Shown: piece by piece, positions 34,341-45,134 of the stretch
Position numbering within the stretch: the stretch's first letter is position 1
Layout of the letters: each line of letters begins with the position of its first letter
Program-made: the position numbers and the translations under genes
Notes under the pieces: model-generated
Told to the model about the DNA's origin: nothing
The model's database searches: none
Seen by the model: the letters and a program-made list of their open reading frames with translations, nothing else
DNA from: Dama dama
Lineage: Eukaryota > Chordata > Mammalia > Artiodactyla > Cervidae
Length of the DNA: 64,000 nt
Direction: 5' to 3'
Assembly (NCBI RefSeq): GCF_033118175.1
Contig: NC_083693.1
Coordinates: 28,281,981-28,345,980 of the forward strand

Positions 34341-35955
34341 CTCCAAAAAATTATCACCCAAACCTGCGCATCAGCCCATATTGGGTGATGGTTTGAAAAA
34401 AATCCTAATGAACATTTCCACTATTTTTGTGGATCATCTCCATGTAGAAGGTTGGCAGTTGACCAGTTTAGCAGGTCTGAGGTGGAAAACAGAGTATAAG
34501 AATAATAATAGCCTATTGGCTGTCCTTAAACCTCCTGTAGGGAGTCATCTTAGTGAAAATCCATCCCCTCCCTGCCTCTCCCTGATAGGAGACACACTCC
34601 AGACAAACTCAGTGCCTTGTGGGGTCTTAAAGGGAGAGACTACTTCAGACCCCCTTTCTTCCTCCTGCTGGGGGACACTCAGGCTCTGCCCTGCCCCCAC
34701 ACTAGAACTCCTCCTCTTTCCAGAGACTGGTCGGGGGGTGGTGTGCAGGGAAAGACCCCGGGGCAGCCCCAGCCTCTTATATCGTTAATTTAGGGCCCTT
34801 GTTGGAAGAATCCTTAGTATAAGAAACAAGGAGGCCTGCACGTGGAATTTCCTCCCACTTACCAGATCATGGTCAAGTCAGTTCTAACTGCAAAATAGCG
34901 AAGGAATTTAGAGACACATTCAGGTGCCACCGTTCTTCAGAATTGAAAACATACATGGGCCAGTCTGACTTATAATTTAAAAAACCACTTTTTTCTTGGT
35001 TACAGGGTCATAGTCTGGTTTTGCCAACCTGCCAAGATCCCTCCCTGTGAAGTTCTGGAAGGCACTTCACTTGCTCCCCCAGAACAGAATTCAGACAAAG
35101 CAATTCTCCCTCGGAGAGACTCATACAGAATCCCAAGCAAGCCACGTCCCACTCCTGCAGTGTCCAAGTTGATCCCAAAGTCCCAAAGGGCAAAGATTAT
35201 GCCCAAATGGGTGGGAATGGGGGGCTCCCAGGGCGCACACCATCTACTCACTCAGTCAAGAGCTCGGCTGCTCCTTCAGAGGCCAGTTTCCTTCTCTCAA
35301 CAGAAAGTGAAAGCAGGCTGTGAGCAAGGAGTGGGGAGGGACAGGCAAGTTCCTAAAACTAGCAAGTTCTGCATCTGCTTGAAAATACCTATAGATCCTC
35401 CCCAACCTTCTCAGCCTCACCCCGCTCCTCGCCCCAGAAAGATGTGGAGGGGCCAAGCCTAGGGGTCCAGACTGCTGCCTGGATGCACAGCCTTGTCCCC
35501 CAGCTAGTCTCGACTGCTCGTTGCTTAAGAAGCCAATACAGAGAGACAAGCGTTGGGTAGAAGAAAAGTAGCTTTATCTTAAGGAAGCCGGCCACCAGGG
35601 GAGAAGGTCTTTTACGGCTCAGAAGAATCAACTCCGAACACGGCAAGGCTCAGCTGGGGGAACTTACATGGAGGGGAGCAAGAAACGGCTGCAGGCTGCA
35701 CGCTGGGGGTGTGATGCACTTGGTTTTTTTTTGAAGACTTGACAGTAACCAGGAACCAGAAACCATCTTGCTGGAGTGAGACTGTGAGTGTGATCCTTAT
35801 ATTGTTAGGATTGGTGGTCGTATCTTTTTGGAAAAAGAAAAACAGAAGCAGAACTAAAAAGGCAGAGTGAAACTGAACCAGTCCATCAAAACCTGGAGCT
35901 GTTTTTTAATTATTCACAAGCCTTTGGTTTTAAAACCAGTAAGGTTACAACACCA
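34341..35955 (+). repeat. Group A upstream region of copy 5
   Basis: Matches 18.08-18.88 and 19.36-20.42 kb (copy 3), without the solo LTR. The block at about 35.36-35.74 kb is shared with copy 3 but not copy 1. No gene. Confidence 0.7.
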
Positions 35956-36911
35956 GTGCCAGTGACCTGCCTGACCATCTCCGTCACCATGAGGACGTTC
36001 TCAGGCCTGAGCTCCAGGACCGCCGTGGGCTTCTTCCTCCACCTGGAGCAGCTGCTCTCCACCTGCGTGCCCTGCTTGCTGGTGGCCAGCATGGACACTC
36101 GGAGTGAGTGCACAGTTAACTGGTCTGTGTCTCTGTGGTGCATCTGCTTCAGTGGGACCCTCACCGTCTTCATGGTGGAGTTGTGTGGCCTCCAATCCCA
36201 CTTCCCCTTGACCTGCTATGATCTTCTCTGCCACTATGCCTTCTATTTCACCCAGTTCTGTCTCTTTGCCTCCATTATTTTCGCCACCAACTATGTTCGG
36301 TTCTTGCCTCAGAGCCACACCCGGAGCCAAGCCATCGCCGCCACTGCCTGCTCCTTCATCAGTTCTGTGCTTTACGCCATCGAAGTGGCCTGGACCTGTG
36401 CCCTGACTGGTGATACATCCTGCTTTCTGCCTTCTGATCCAGGCAAGCTCGAAGGGCTGGTGATCTTCCTGCTCTATGTCATTTTGGCTTTATTTTTAAG
36501 CACCACTATCAACTGCAACAGCGATTTCCAGTACACGTCTGCCATGGTAAAACAAACGATCCTATGCTCCATCTTCTTCTACCTGGGGATGATGTCCGCC
36601 CTGTGGCGTGAAGACAACAATGAAACACGGATACCTGTCTACTATCCTTTACTGTAGAGGGAGACCATGTCTCCATCCTCCTCTCTACCAGCGCTCTGTC
36701 CTCTGCTCACTTGGCCCCTTTGATGAGAAGTTGGGTGGGCTGCCCCTGTGGTACAGTGATGTGAGCTGATGTGATAAAAAAGAGGAAAAAAAAAAACCTC
36801 ACCTGCTCTATGTGCGTCTGGGATGATGTTGGACTGTGGCTGTCTTGACAGCCACTAACCTGCTAATTTACTTGGCTGACCTGCTGTACATGGCGTCGGA
36901 GGCTTTGTAGG
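35956..36911 (+). pseudogene. MYADM-like: MYADM-like pseudogene, copy 5
   Basis: Group A copy. The family start is recognisable as PVTCLTIS, but its first codon is GTG; the first ATG is at 35989 (MRTFSGLSS). The frame stays open to a stop at 36655-36657, covering the first MARVEL domain (NWSVSLWCICFSGTLTVF, AATACSFISSVLYAIEVAW) and a strongly altered second one in which the LHQPAL motif is gone. Beyond the stop, fragments of segments 7 and 8 persist to the 'gaggctttgtagg' end at about 36899-36911, including an A-rich insertion at about 36776-36797. A shortened protein of about 222 residues is possible but unlikely to work as MYADM. Confidence 0.8.
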
Positions 36912-39210
36912 GACTGAGGATGGGCCCCGGGGCTCCCGATTTCTCTTCTCACTTGCAGTTTCTTCACTGAGCTCTGATGTTCTTTTCCTGGTTCCCTCTC
37001 TCCCCTCTCACATCCTTCCCCATTCATCTCCCTCCCTTTGCATTTCCTTCCCTCCTTCTGCTCTGTCTCTTTGTTTACCTTTTTAGCCGCCTTCTCTTTC
37101 CACTCTCATCTTTTCTGTATTTTCTGCTTTTTGTCTCAAGGGCGAAAATTATGGGAAGACTATATTTTGTATGGAAAGTTTCTTTCCAAATTTTTGTTGG
37201 GTGGATGGGTACTGCTGCTGCTATAGTTGAAGAAACTGCATTTCTTGAGTGTGTGCTGTACACACGTGTGTTTCTATGTGCTAGTTGCTTTCTGCTGTTG
37301 CTTCTCTGGGACCCACCCATCATATGATCTAAATAAATGTAAATATGCATATATATATTTTAATTCTCTGGGATTTCTGGATACCATCAAATCCTGCTGT
37401 TCATAGAGAGAAGCCTGTCCTTTCTCCTAAATCTATAATGTTCTTTTTTAAACCTCAACACAAATATAAAAGAAAAAAACACAAACCAACATACCCGAAT
37501 TGCCTCAAATTTTCTTAGAACTCAGAAAAACTGAGCAGATTTTTATTCTCACCCAAACCCCCATCTCTGGGAGCACTTCCCAATGGCTCCCTACTCCCAC
37601 CTTTCCTGAGAACCTGGGGGCATGGTCCAGCCCAAGGCAACTAGCAGTTGTGCCCCCAACACTAGACTTTCTGTCCCCTTAGCTCTTAAAGGGCCAGACC
37701 CTGGACAACTGTATTTAAGGGGGCGTGCCCGCATGCATGCCCAGTGTGTGCGTTTGCCTGTGTATGTGCCTGCATGTCTGTGCTCACACGTGCATTGAGA
37801 CCAGGAACCTTTATAGTAACCGATGGCCAGGAAGACACCACAATCCTTGTTCTTCTCCTGCTCTCGGCCACAAAGCCTCAGAGGCCAGCATCCTGGTGTC
37901 ACCAGGACCAGAGGGGCCTGAGGCAAGCAGAGCTGTTGGGGAGGGGACGGAAGAACACCCACTGCTGCCCCTCACTCCTGTACTGGGAGGAAGCATGTGA
38001 TCTTCACCCAGGGGTGGGTGGGGTGAATGGGGGTGGGCTCCCAGGAGGTGAATCTTATGGAACAAACTCATATTTTAAGGCAAGACAAAGCATATTAACA
38101 TAAAAATTTTCTCTGCCCATCTGGGCCTCCTCCATCCCCTCTAGTGTGCATCTGCAGTATGTGTTAACCAGCCTTCCTAAGAGCAGAGATACCTGAACCA
38201 TCAAGACCAGTTTGGTTCTTCTACACCAGCCATGTAACTTTTGTAACACTGCCTACTTGTGACCTTATTCATGTCAGTAGCTACTAATATATTGCTTGTA
38301 TTCTGCCATTTTATGAAAGTATTGTTTCTTGCATTAACATTAAAGTATTGCATTCTTACATTAACAAAAGTAACACTGAGCCTAGACAAAAATGATGACA
38401 ACCAGGTGACTTGAAACATTTGACCTTATATACAGTTCTATCAGATTGTATTGTAGTAGTGTGACTCTAGATACGAGAAGAAACAAGAAGAGAAAAATAT
38501 TTCTTGGAGCTGACAGACTAGTAGGACACATGATCCTAAGGATTGTGGCTACTGTTACCAAGACGAGATGAGTACTTGCAGACTGAGTTTATCAGTTATC
38601 CTTGTCCAACCTGGTAATGAGCACTCCTAAAGCCCAGGGACAAAATTCCTCCCAAATCTTGGTTGAAATTAAGATGGAAGTGGAGGGGATTGTGTGATAA
38701 AAAATGTTGCCTACCACACAGTTCTACAAGCACCAAGTTACTAGCCACTGCAGTCACTGACCTACAGTTCACCCTGAAAGGAAGTCATGGAAAAGGTCAG
38801 GATTAGGTACTTTGTGCTCTGGGGAAACTGGCAGAACTGACCCTCAGATACTTAAACAATTTAAGGAGACTTTTCAATGAACCCAGTTTCTTGTATTTTC
38901 CCATACTTAGAAAGCACTAAAAACATTAACCAAGATATCTCTTCCTCATAGGTGAAGTAATCTTCTACCAAGCTGTATACTGGTTGCATGTCCCCCTTTC
39001 CCCAAGTCATATACACACTGTCCTCCCCCCTTCCTTAGTATAGTTTTCAGAGCTTCCTGAGAGACTGTCTCCCCAATTATAATCCTCAAGTTGGCTTCAA
39101 TAAAATTTCCATTTCTTTTTTAGGTTGACTACTGACCCATTTTTCATCCACAAATGCATGTATGCATTGACCTTACCAAGTCTGGGTGCAGGGATCTCTA
39201 AGGCTTAGAG
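36912..39210 (+). repeat. 3' duplicon of copy 5
   Basis: Proximal flank at 36.95-37.13 kb, then a shortened join to the 37.13-39.18 kb duplicon (matches 22.28-24.3 kb). The LTR-like stretch is at about 38446-39150. No gene. Confidence 0.72.
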
Positions 39211-40170
39211 TAGCATTGACTGAACATAGTACTACCGTGTGCCAGACTGCGCTCTGGTCTCAGTTCAGGGTTGAGGGGTGTGCAGACATGTCAGGGGAAG
39301 GGTCCTGGGATGGCCAAGAGGAACTGGGAGAAGTTCTCAGTGGCTGGAGGGAGGGAGGTGAGGAGGCAGGAGAGGTAGAAAGGGGTCTGAGCTCACAGGG
39401 CTTTGGCTTGATCTTTTGGAATTTGTGTTACATACTAAGGGAGCAAACAGAAGTTTTCAAGGAATCTTAGTTTGAATTTACTCCACTTAGTTTTAATTTG
39501 CATTGCAATTACTCCAAAGCAGACATTGAAGAAAAGAATGAAAATAGAAGCTATGGCAGGCATCTGGGTAAGGGGATGGATGCATCTGGACCAGGTGGCT
39601 AGTCTAGAGAAGAAGAAGAGTGGGTGGGTTCATGAGTATTTTGTGAAGAGCATCTGTGGTACCATCGACTGAGATGGGAAAGATGAAGAAGGATCAGTGT
39701 GTGTGTGGGGTGGGGTGTTCAAGTGGTGGGATTGGACTTGGTGAATGTGAGGTGTCCTGAGACATCCAGAGGGAAAGATCAGAAATCAGTTGGGCATAAT
39801 TATGGGTCTTAATAAAGATCAGCTCCAGAGGCAGGAATTGGGGAGTTGTCATCATATGTTCACTTCATTCAGTATCTTCTTAAGTGTCACATCCATAGAG
39901 CATCCTGACCTCTACCGACCTATTAATAAAAGAGCAGTTTTGCCCACCCCCAACTCCAATAACTCTCTCTTCACCTGTTTTCCCTTTATCATGGTGTTCA
40001 TCACCCAGTGACCTAATATGTATTGGTTTGCACACTCTCCATCTCCTGTACTACAGTGTAAGCTCCATGAAGGCAGAGTTACTGGTTCTTTACTCTCTGT
40101 GCAGTGCCTAGAACAGTGCATGGCACACACTTGGTACACAACATCATTTGTCGACTGAGTGAAATCTTAA
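39211..40170 (+). repeat. Distal duplicon of copy 5
   Basis: About 39.21-39.48 kb matches 27.55-27.80 kb, without the BovB that follows there. About 39.54-40.16 kb matches 28.36-29.02 and 9.56-10.06 kb. The tail-to-tail joint SINE is not present here. Confidence 0.68.
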
Positions 40171-41080
40171 AGCTATTGGCCTGGATGAGGACGAGAAGGT
40201 GCATAGAGAAGAGGTGGTCTAAGTGGACCTGAGACACTCAGACAGTGGGAGAAGAGGAGGAGGGGGAGGGACAGACAGAAGGAGAGAGGCCGAGCCGCAG
40301 GAGGACCATCACTCCAGACAAGGTTTCCGGACTCAGGTGAATTGTGGGGAGAGATCCATTTCTTAATAAATTTCCTCTCTCTAGAAGCACACGAGCTGGC
40401 CCTCAGGTGCAGGTGAGAGATGAGCACGTGTATCGGGAGAGTCCTCAAGGAGACGCAGAGGCAGGAGCCCAGGCTGCCTCCCTGATTCTCCAGCTGGTTC
40501 CCCCTTTCTTAGCCTCCCTTCCCAGAGCAGCAGTGTGTGGTGCCCAGAGGGAGGGGCGGGGCGCTGGGAGCACCTGGGACGGAGCCTGAGATATTAAGGG
40601 AGCAGGAGGGAGAGGTGAGGTTACAGCTGTCCCTGGGGGCATCAAGTGTCAGTAATCGTGGTCCCTCCCCTCATCAAGACCAGTTGAATGTTTGCTCCCA
40701 AATATTCCATAAATCTGCCCCTGCCATCCACCCCTGCAGTGTCTTTCCTCAAGACCCATCATCCATATGTGTACTGTAGAATCAACCTCCACACTGGCCA
40801 CCCAGCTTCTTGGTGGACTTGATTCAGTTTTTCTCCTACAGCCAGAGTTTTAATTCCAGAGTGGGCCTCTGATGGATCAGCCCTTCCTTACAGAATGTCA
40901 GTGAGGCCTCGTCACTTACAGCTAAGATCCAACCTATGTCTCTGGAGTTCAGGTCCATCCACAGTGGGCCTGTCTGCTGCTCCTGCAGCACCACTGGCGT
41001 CTTTATGAGAGAAAGGACAGAGAGGTTTACACACACAGGGTTGAGAGAAGATGAGCACGTGGAGGTGGAGGCAGAGATGC
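40171..41080. other. Intergenic DNA without recognised features
   Basis: Purine-rich start (about 40.24-40.30 kb) followed by mixed GC-rich sequence. Short open frames on both strands overlap each other and have no domain I recognise. I see no match elsewhere in the window. Confidence 0.5.
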
Positions 41081-41379
41081 ACCAAAAGCAAAGGGGCCTC
41101 CAGAAGCTAAAGGAGGCAAGGATGGACCCTCCCCTGGAAGATCAGAGACAGCAAAGCTCTGCTGATCTTGATTTCAAATTTCTGACCTCCAGAACTGTGA
41201 GAAAATACAATTCTGTTGTGCCAAGCCTCCAAACTTGTGCTAACTTACTGCAGTTGCCCTAGGAAACCAAAATGAGTTTCCAGAAGTGGAGCCCCTGGAG
41301 GGGACCAGCTGCACCTGTTGGGGGCTGGTAGAAAAGCTAGATGCTGTGTGATGACAGGGCTCCACCGGCTATTGGAGCT

Positions 41380-41720
41380 GAAGGAGCTTTGTGAGTCCAG
41401 GGCGGTTCTCAGGATTTGCTCTGTGTTTCTCTTTCCACCTCAGCTTGTCCCAGGGTTTATTATCAGCAAAGGAGAGAAGGCCCCTGATGGCAGGAAGCTG
41501 GCTGGGCTCAGGGGTTGGCCTTTCAGCCCTGGGGGCCTCTCAGCAAATAGTCTCTTGGAAACAGGGCAGCTGTCCCTGAGGAGGGGCGGCCTGGGAGGGG
41601 CCTCACTCCCCCCACACACCGGACCCTGGAGGAGCCCCTGTATGAGCAGGACTGCAGCCCTGGCTGGCGGGACTGCCTTGGGCAGGTGACCTGGGCAATT
41701 CCATAGTCTCCAGGGTCCCT
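41380..41720 (+). promoter_or_regulatory. Conserved GC-rich block upstream of copy 6, possible promoter
   Basis: Counterpart of the block at 15.66-16.1 kb, with a 'ggggcgg' box at 41583-41589. Conservation in three group B units and absence from a dead one is the only support for a regulatory role. Confidence 0.35.
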
Positions 41721-42046
41721 GCTGCTCTGGTCACAGCCCTGAAACCCTGTTTCAGGTTGGCTCCATGCCTATATCCCTTTTGGGTCATAAGACAACTACT
41801 GGGCTGCCTGAGGGCCACTAGGACCCTGGAATCCCCCCCTGGGTCTGCACATCTCCACCCTGTCTTCGCCCCCCACCCAAGCCCCAGTCCCAGGTGCATC
41901 CTCAACATGTCCCTTCTTGGGGGTCCAGCAGGTGCCTCCCCTTTCAGCTCCTGCTTAAAGGGGGCTGATCATCCGTCACTCCCCACCCCGTCCCTGAGAT
42001 GCCCTGAAAGTCTCCCCATCAGCATCAGACACAGCATCCTTATTCA

Positions 42047-42207
42047 TTTCTTTTTTTTTTTTTTTTAAATATATGTTTATTTATTTATTTGACTGCATGA
42101 GGTCTTAGTTACAGCACATGGGATCTTGTTCCCTGACCAGGGTTTGAACTCGGGCCCCCTGCATTGGAAGCACAGAGTCTTAGCCACTGAACCACCAGGG
42201 AAGTCCC
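42047..42207 (-). repeat. CHR-type tRNA-derived SINE
   Basis: Minus strand, with a T-rich tail at 42047-42065 on the left and the head at 'ccactgaaccaccagggaag' on the right. This family is found in whales, ruminants and related mammals. It is not present in the copy 2 and copy 7 upstream regions at the matching point. Confidence 0.85.
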
Positions 42208-43399
42208 CCCTTATTCATTTCTAATCCTTTCTTCCCAGCTTGGAAGCTGCTAAGCAGTCTCCCAGGCCAAGAAAATCCTCACTGGCGGGAGGGAATTCAG
42301 AACAGTCACTACTTCCCATGTCATCTTGTCCCCACAGCCTTGCCCTCACCCCATGGTTCCTCCCCATTCACCCCTGAAGCTGCCCTCCTCCAAGTAGGGC
42401 TGTGTCCCTTCAGATGGCAGCTCCTTCTGGTGATTCTGCAGGGAAGAGAGGCCGGGACATGTGTCTTCAGGTTGCTATGGAAGGAAACTGTGGCCCTGAG
42501 GGGTGTCCTGGGTCCCAGAGCCCTGAGCTTGGTCCTGGGCTCCCACCCATGGACCACGGAAGCGTCAGCAGGGCCTGTGGTTTGTAGAGCCAAGGGTTCA
42601 CACCCATGACTTTGGTAGTTTCATATGGAGTTTCCACTTCCCAGTCATGCCACCGTAGGGAAGGCACTTGATTCCCCCAGCCTTAGTTTTCTCATCAGTA
42701 AAATGGGATCAGCAGTACAATCCACAAACATTTTTCTGAAACCGTTGAGGTCAGATATGCTCCAGAATTCAGAATTTTTCACCTTCAGACAGGTGACACG
42801 GTACATCTATTCTACATGACATCACAACCCACTGGGCTCTGAAAGCACCTTGTTATCAAACACAGTAGTCTTTAGTTGCATAAACAACTATATATGCATG
42901 TACACTTTTGAATATTCACAGTAAGTGAATTAAATAGACCATAAATTGCCTCATGTCTGTTCATGTCAAGTTTTGTAATCAAAGGAACTTCTAAAAATTA
43001 TTTTCCTATTTTCAGAGCCTGGAAGGGTTGTGGTTGCAGATAGTGGCAATCCTACCCTGTTTGTCCATAAATAGTAGCACACAGCACAAAGAGATAAAAA
43101 AGTGTTTGTAGTTTGGGCCAGACCAAACATGGCTGTGAGGTTTGGGATAAGACAAGTCTCCTGACAAGGTCAAGGGTGATGGGTGGGGAGAATCATTCTG
43201 GAGAGGCTGTGCTGTTACCCGAGGGTCTGAGCCATTGGTTCCAACTCCACGGATCCTGAGCCTTAGTCACTCCAGGCTCTGCAGCCTTTTCCAGGCATCT
43301 GACTTATTCTGCCTTCAGAGCTGGATCTTTCTCTGGTAGGTTCTCGGTGAAGACCACTGCCATACTGGTGACTGTGACCTGCCTGACCATCACAGCACC

Positions 43400-44323
43400 A
43401 TGTCCACCCGGTCGACATCCCCAGAAAAGTGGGCCTTGTGTGTCGTGCGCTGCTGCCTTCACCTGCCACAGCTCTTCTCCACCTGCGTAGCTTTCTCCCT
43501 GGTGACTGACATGGGCATTGGAAAGGGGGCCATAGGTAACTGGTCCCTGTGCCTCTGGGGCTTCTGTTTCACTGTGACCCTCATCACCTCCATCACTGAG
43601 TTATGTAAGGTCCAGTCCTGCTTTCCTTTCTTTTGGAACAACTTCCCCGTCACCTATGCCTGCTACGCAGCCCTCGTCTGCCTCTCGGTTTCCATCATCT
43701 ACTCCGTCACTTACATCCAGTTCTTGCCTTATGGTCCTCACCGAGACCGGGCCATCGCCGCCACTGCATTCTCTTGCATCGCATCTGTGCTGTATGCCAT
43801 GGAAGTGGCCTGCACGTGGAATGGCTACAAGATCATGAATACCACCTGCTATGTGCTCACTATGCCAGGCCTGCTGAAGGTGCTGGAGACCTTCATGGCC
43901 GGTGTCATCTTCGCCTTTCTCAGCAACACCTCCCTGTACCTGCACCAGCCGGCCCTGGAGTGGTGCGTGGCCGTGTACTCCATCTGCTTCATCCTGGCAG
44001 CAGTGACCACCCTGTTGAACCTGGTTGAATGGGAACACAGGCTGCCTGTCGAGGCTGTGATCACGATGCTCTCTGTCCTTCTCTACATCAGCGCTCTGGT
44101 CCTCTGGCCACTCTACCAGTTCAACGAGGAGTTCGGCGGGCAGCCCCAGAGGTCCAGTGATTGGGACTGCAGGGACGAGCTCACCTACGACATGTGCACC
44201 TGGGACCAGCGATTGGCTGTGGCCATCCTGACAGCCATCAACCTGCTGGCTTACGTGGCCGACCTGGGGTACTGGGCCCGCCAGGTCTCTGTAGGGACTG
44301 AGGACCAGTCCAGGGACTCCTGA
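43400..44323 (+). CDS. MYADM-like: MYADM-like protein, copy 6 (intact)
   Basis: Complete 307-residue frame from ATG (MSTRSTSPEKW) to TGA, group B, the best-preserved copy in the window. Hydrophobic segments lie at about residues 17-37, 47-68, 84-106, 118-137 (first MARVEL domain) and 156-178, 188-208, 218-239, 270-290 (second). Family motifs: CVAFSLVTDMG (29-39), YACYAALVCLSVSIIY (86-101), RAIAATAFSCIASVLYAMEVA (117-137), LHQPALEWCVAVYSICF (181-197), ALVLWPLYQFNE (232-243) and WDQRLAVAILTAINLLAYVADL (268-289). MYADM family proteins sit in lipid-raft membranes and are reported to organise membrane and cytoskeleton; that role here is inferred from family. The ATG used lies 11 codons downstream of the ancestral start, which is ATA in this copy. 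The C-terminal 12 residues (SVGTEDQSRDS region) extend past the TAG used by copy 2. Confidence 0.88.
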   Translation: MSTRSTSPEKWALCVVRCCLHLPQLFSTCVAFSLVTDMGIGKGAIGNWSLCLWGFCFTVTLITSITELCKVQSCFPFFWNNFPVTYACYAALVCLSVSIIYSVTYIQFLPYGPHRDRAIAATAFSCIASVLYAMEVACTWNGYKIMNTTCYVLTMPGLLKVLETFMAGVIFAFLSNTSLYLHQPALEWCVAVYSICFILAAVTTLLNLVEWEHRLPVEAVITMLSVLLYISALVLWPLYQFNEEFGGQPQRSSDWDCRDELTYDMCTWDQRLAVAILTAINLLAYVADLGYWARQVSVGTEDQSRDS

Positions 44324-45134
44324 TCCTCTGCTCACAGGAGGTATCCTCACTGAGCTCTGGTGTTCTCTGATGCCCTCTTCCTGGCTCTCTCTCCCTCTTC
44401 ACATCCTTCCCCACTCATCTCTCTCTCTTTTCTCTTTCCTTGTCTCCTACTCTGTCTCCTTCCTGTTTTGTTTGGCAGCCACACTGTTTCACCTCTTTCT
44501 CTTGCTGCTCTCATCTATTCTACATTTTGTGGGTTTTTTTAAACTCTTTTCTGGGTGTCTTTGTTTTTTCTTCTCCTGTGTCCTGACCACCTCTCCCCAT
44601 CTTCCTTCTTCCATCAGGACCTGAGACTCCTTCCTTCTCTGCCCACCGCCCCCTCCCACCTCCTAAGGTGCTGACTCCACATCACACAGCCCTCTGTGCA
44701 GCTGTTCATACCCTGGGCCTCCAGAGGGGCCTCGTTGCCAAAGCGTGTCTGTCCCCCTGGGGGTGTCTTAGTTGGGGTGTGTGTGTGTGGGTTTGGGAGT
44801 GGAGTGGGTAATGAGGGATTGTGTCCCCTTTCTCCCAGTGGAGGGTGGTGTATAGTGCCCTTCCCCTTCAACTAAAAACAAACAAACAAAATCTCTGGCC
44901 TTCAGTAATTTCCACTGAGCAGGAGTCTTGAAGTAGAGACCCTGGATTCCTGGGCCCCAGTTGGTGCTCCGCCCCACCTGAGATTGGCTCCAGAATTTCT
45001 CCTAGCATGCCAACCAATGTCTGGGGAATCAAAAAAGGAGCCGGTGAAGATCTCCAGGGACTTGAAGATACTTGTTTATGGTGTTGGTGAGGGACAGTGA
45101 TGTCATCCTCCCGCCCTAGTGATAAAAACTGCAG
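44324..45134 (+). repeat. 3' flank of copy 6, up to the retrocopy
   Basis: Pyrimidine-rich proximal flank, then the 'cttgaagatacttg' and 'ggtgttggtgagggacagtg' blocks of the 3' duplicon. It is interrupted at 45134 and resumes at 47466. Confidence 0.75.
45124..45134 (+). repeat. Target-site duplication, left copy
   Basis: 'aaaaactgcag', repeated exactly at 47455-47465 on the other side of the processed pseudogene. It begins within an A-rich site, as expected for L1-mediated insertion. Confidence 0.9.

Larger units (their letters stand above)
41081..43399 (+). repeat. Group B upstream region of copy 6
   Basis: Matches 57.2-59.9 kb directly and 13.9-16.1 kb inverted. It holds a GC-rich block at about 41.38-41.72 kb and a CHR-type SINE at 42047-42207. 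Just before the ATG the family start codon position reads ATA ('gccatactggtgactgtgac'). Confidence 0.72.

Noticed and set aside
43601..44350. 249-residue minus-strand open frame
   Set aside because: Antisense to intact copy 6. A similar antisense frame (176 residues) occurs at 60385-60915 over copy 7, which shows that it follows from the sense coding pattern.
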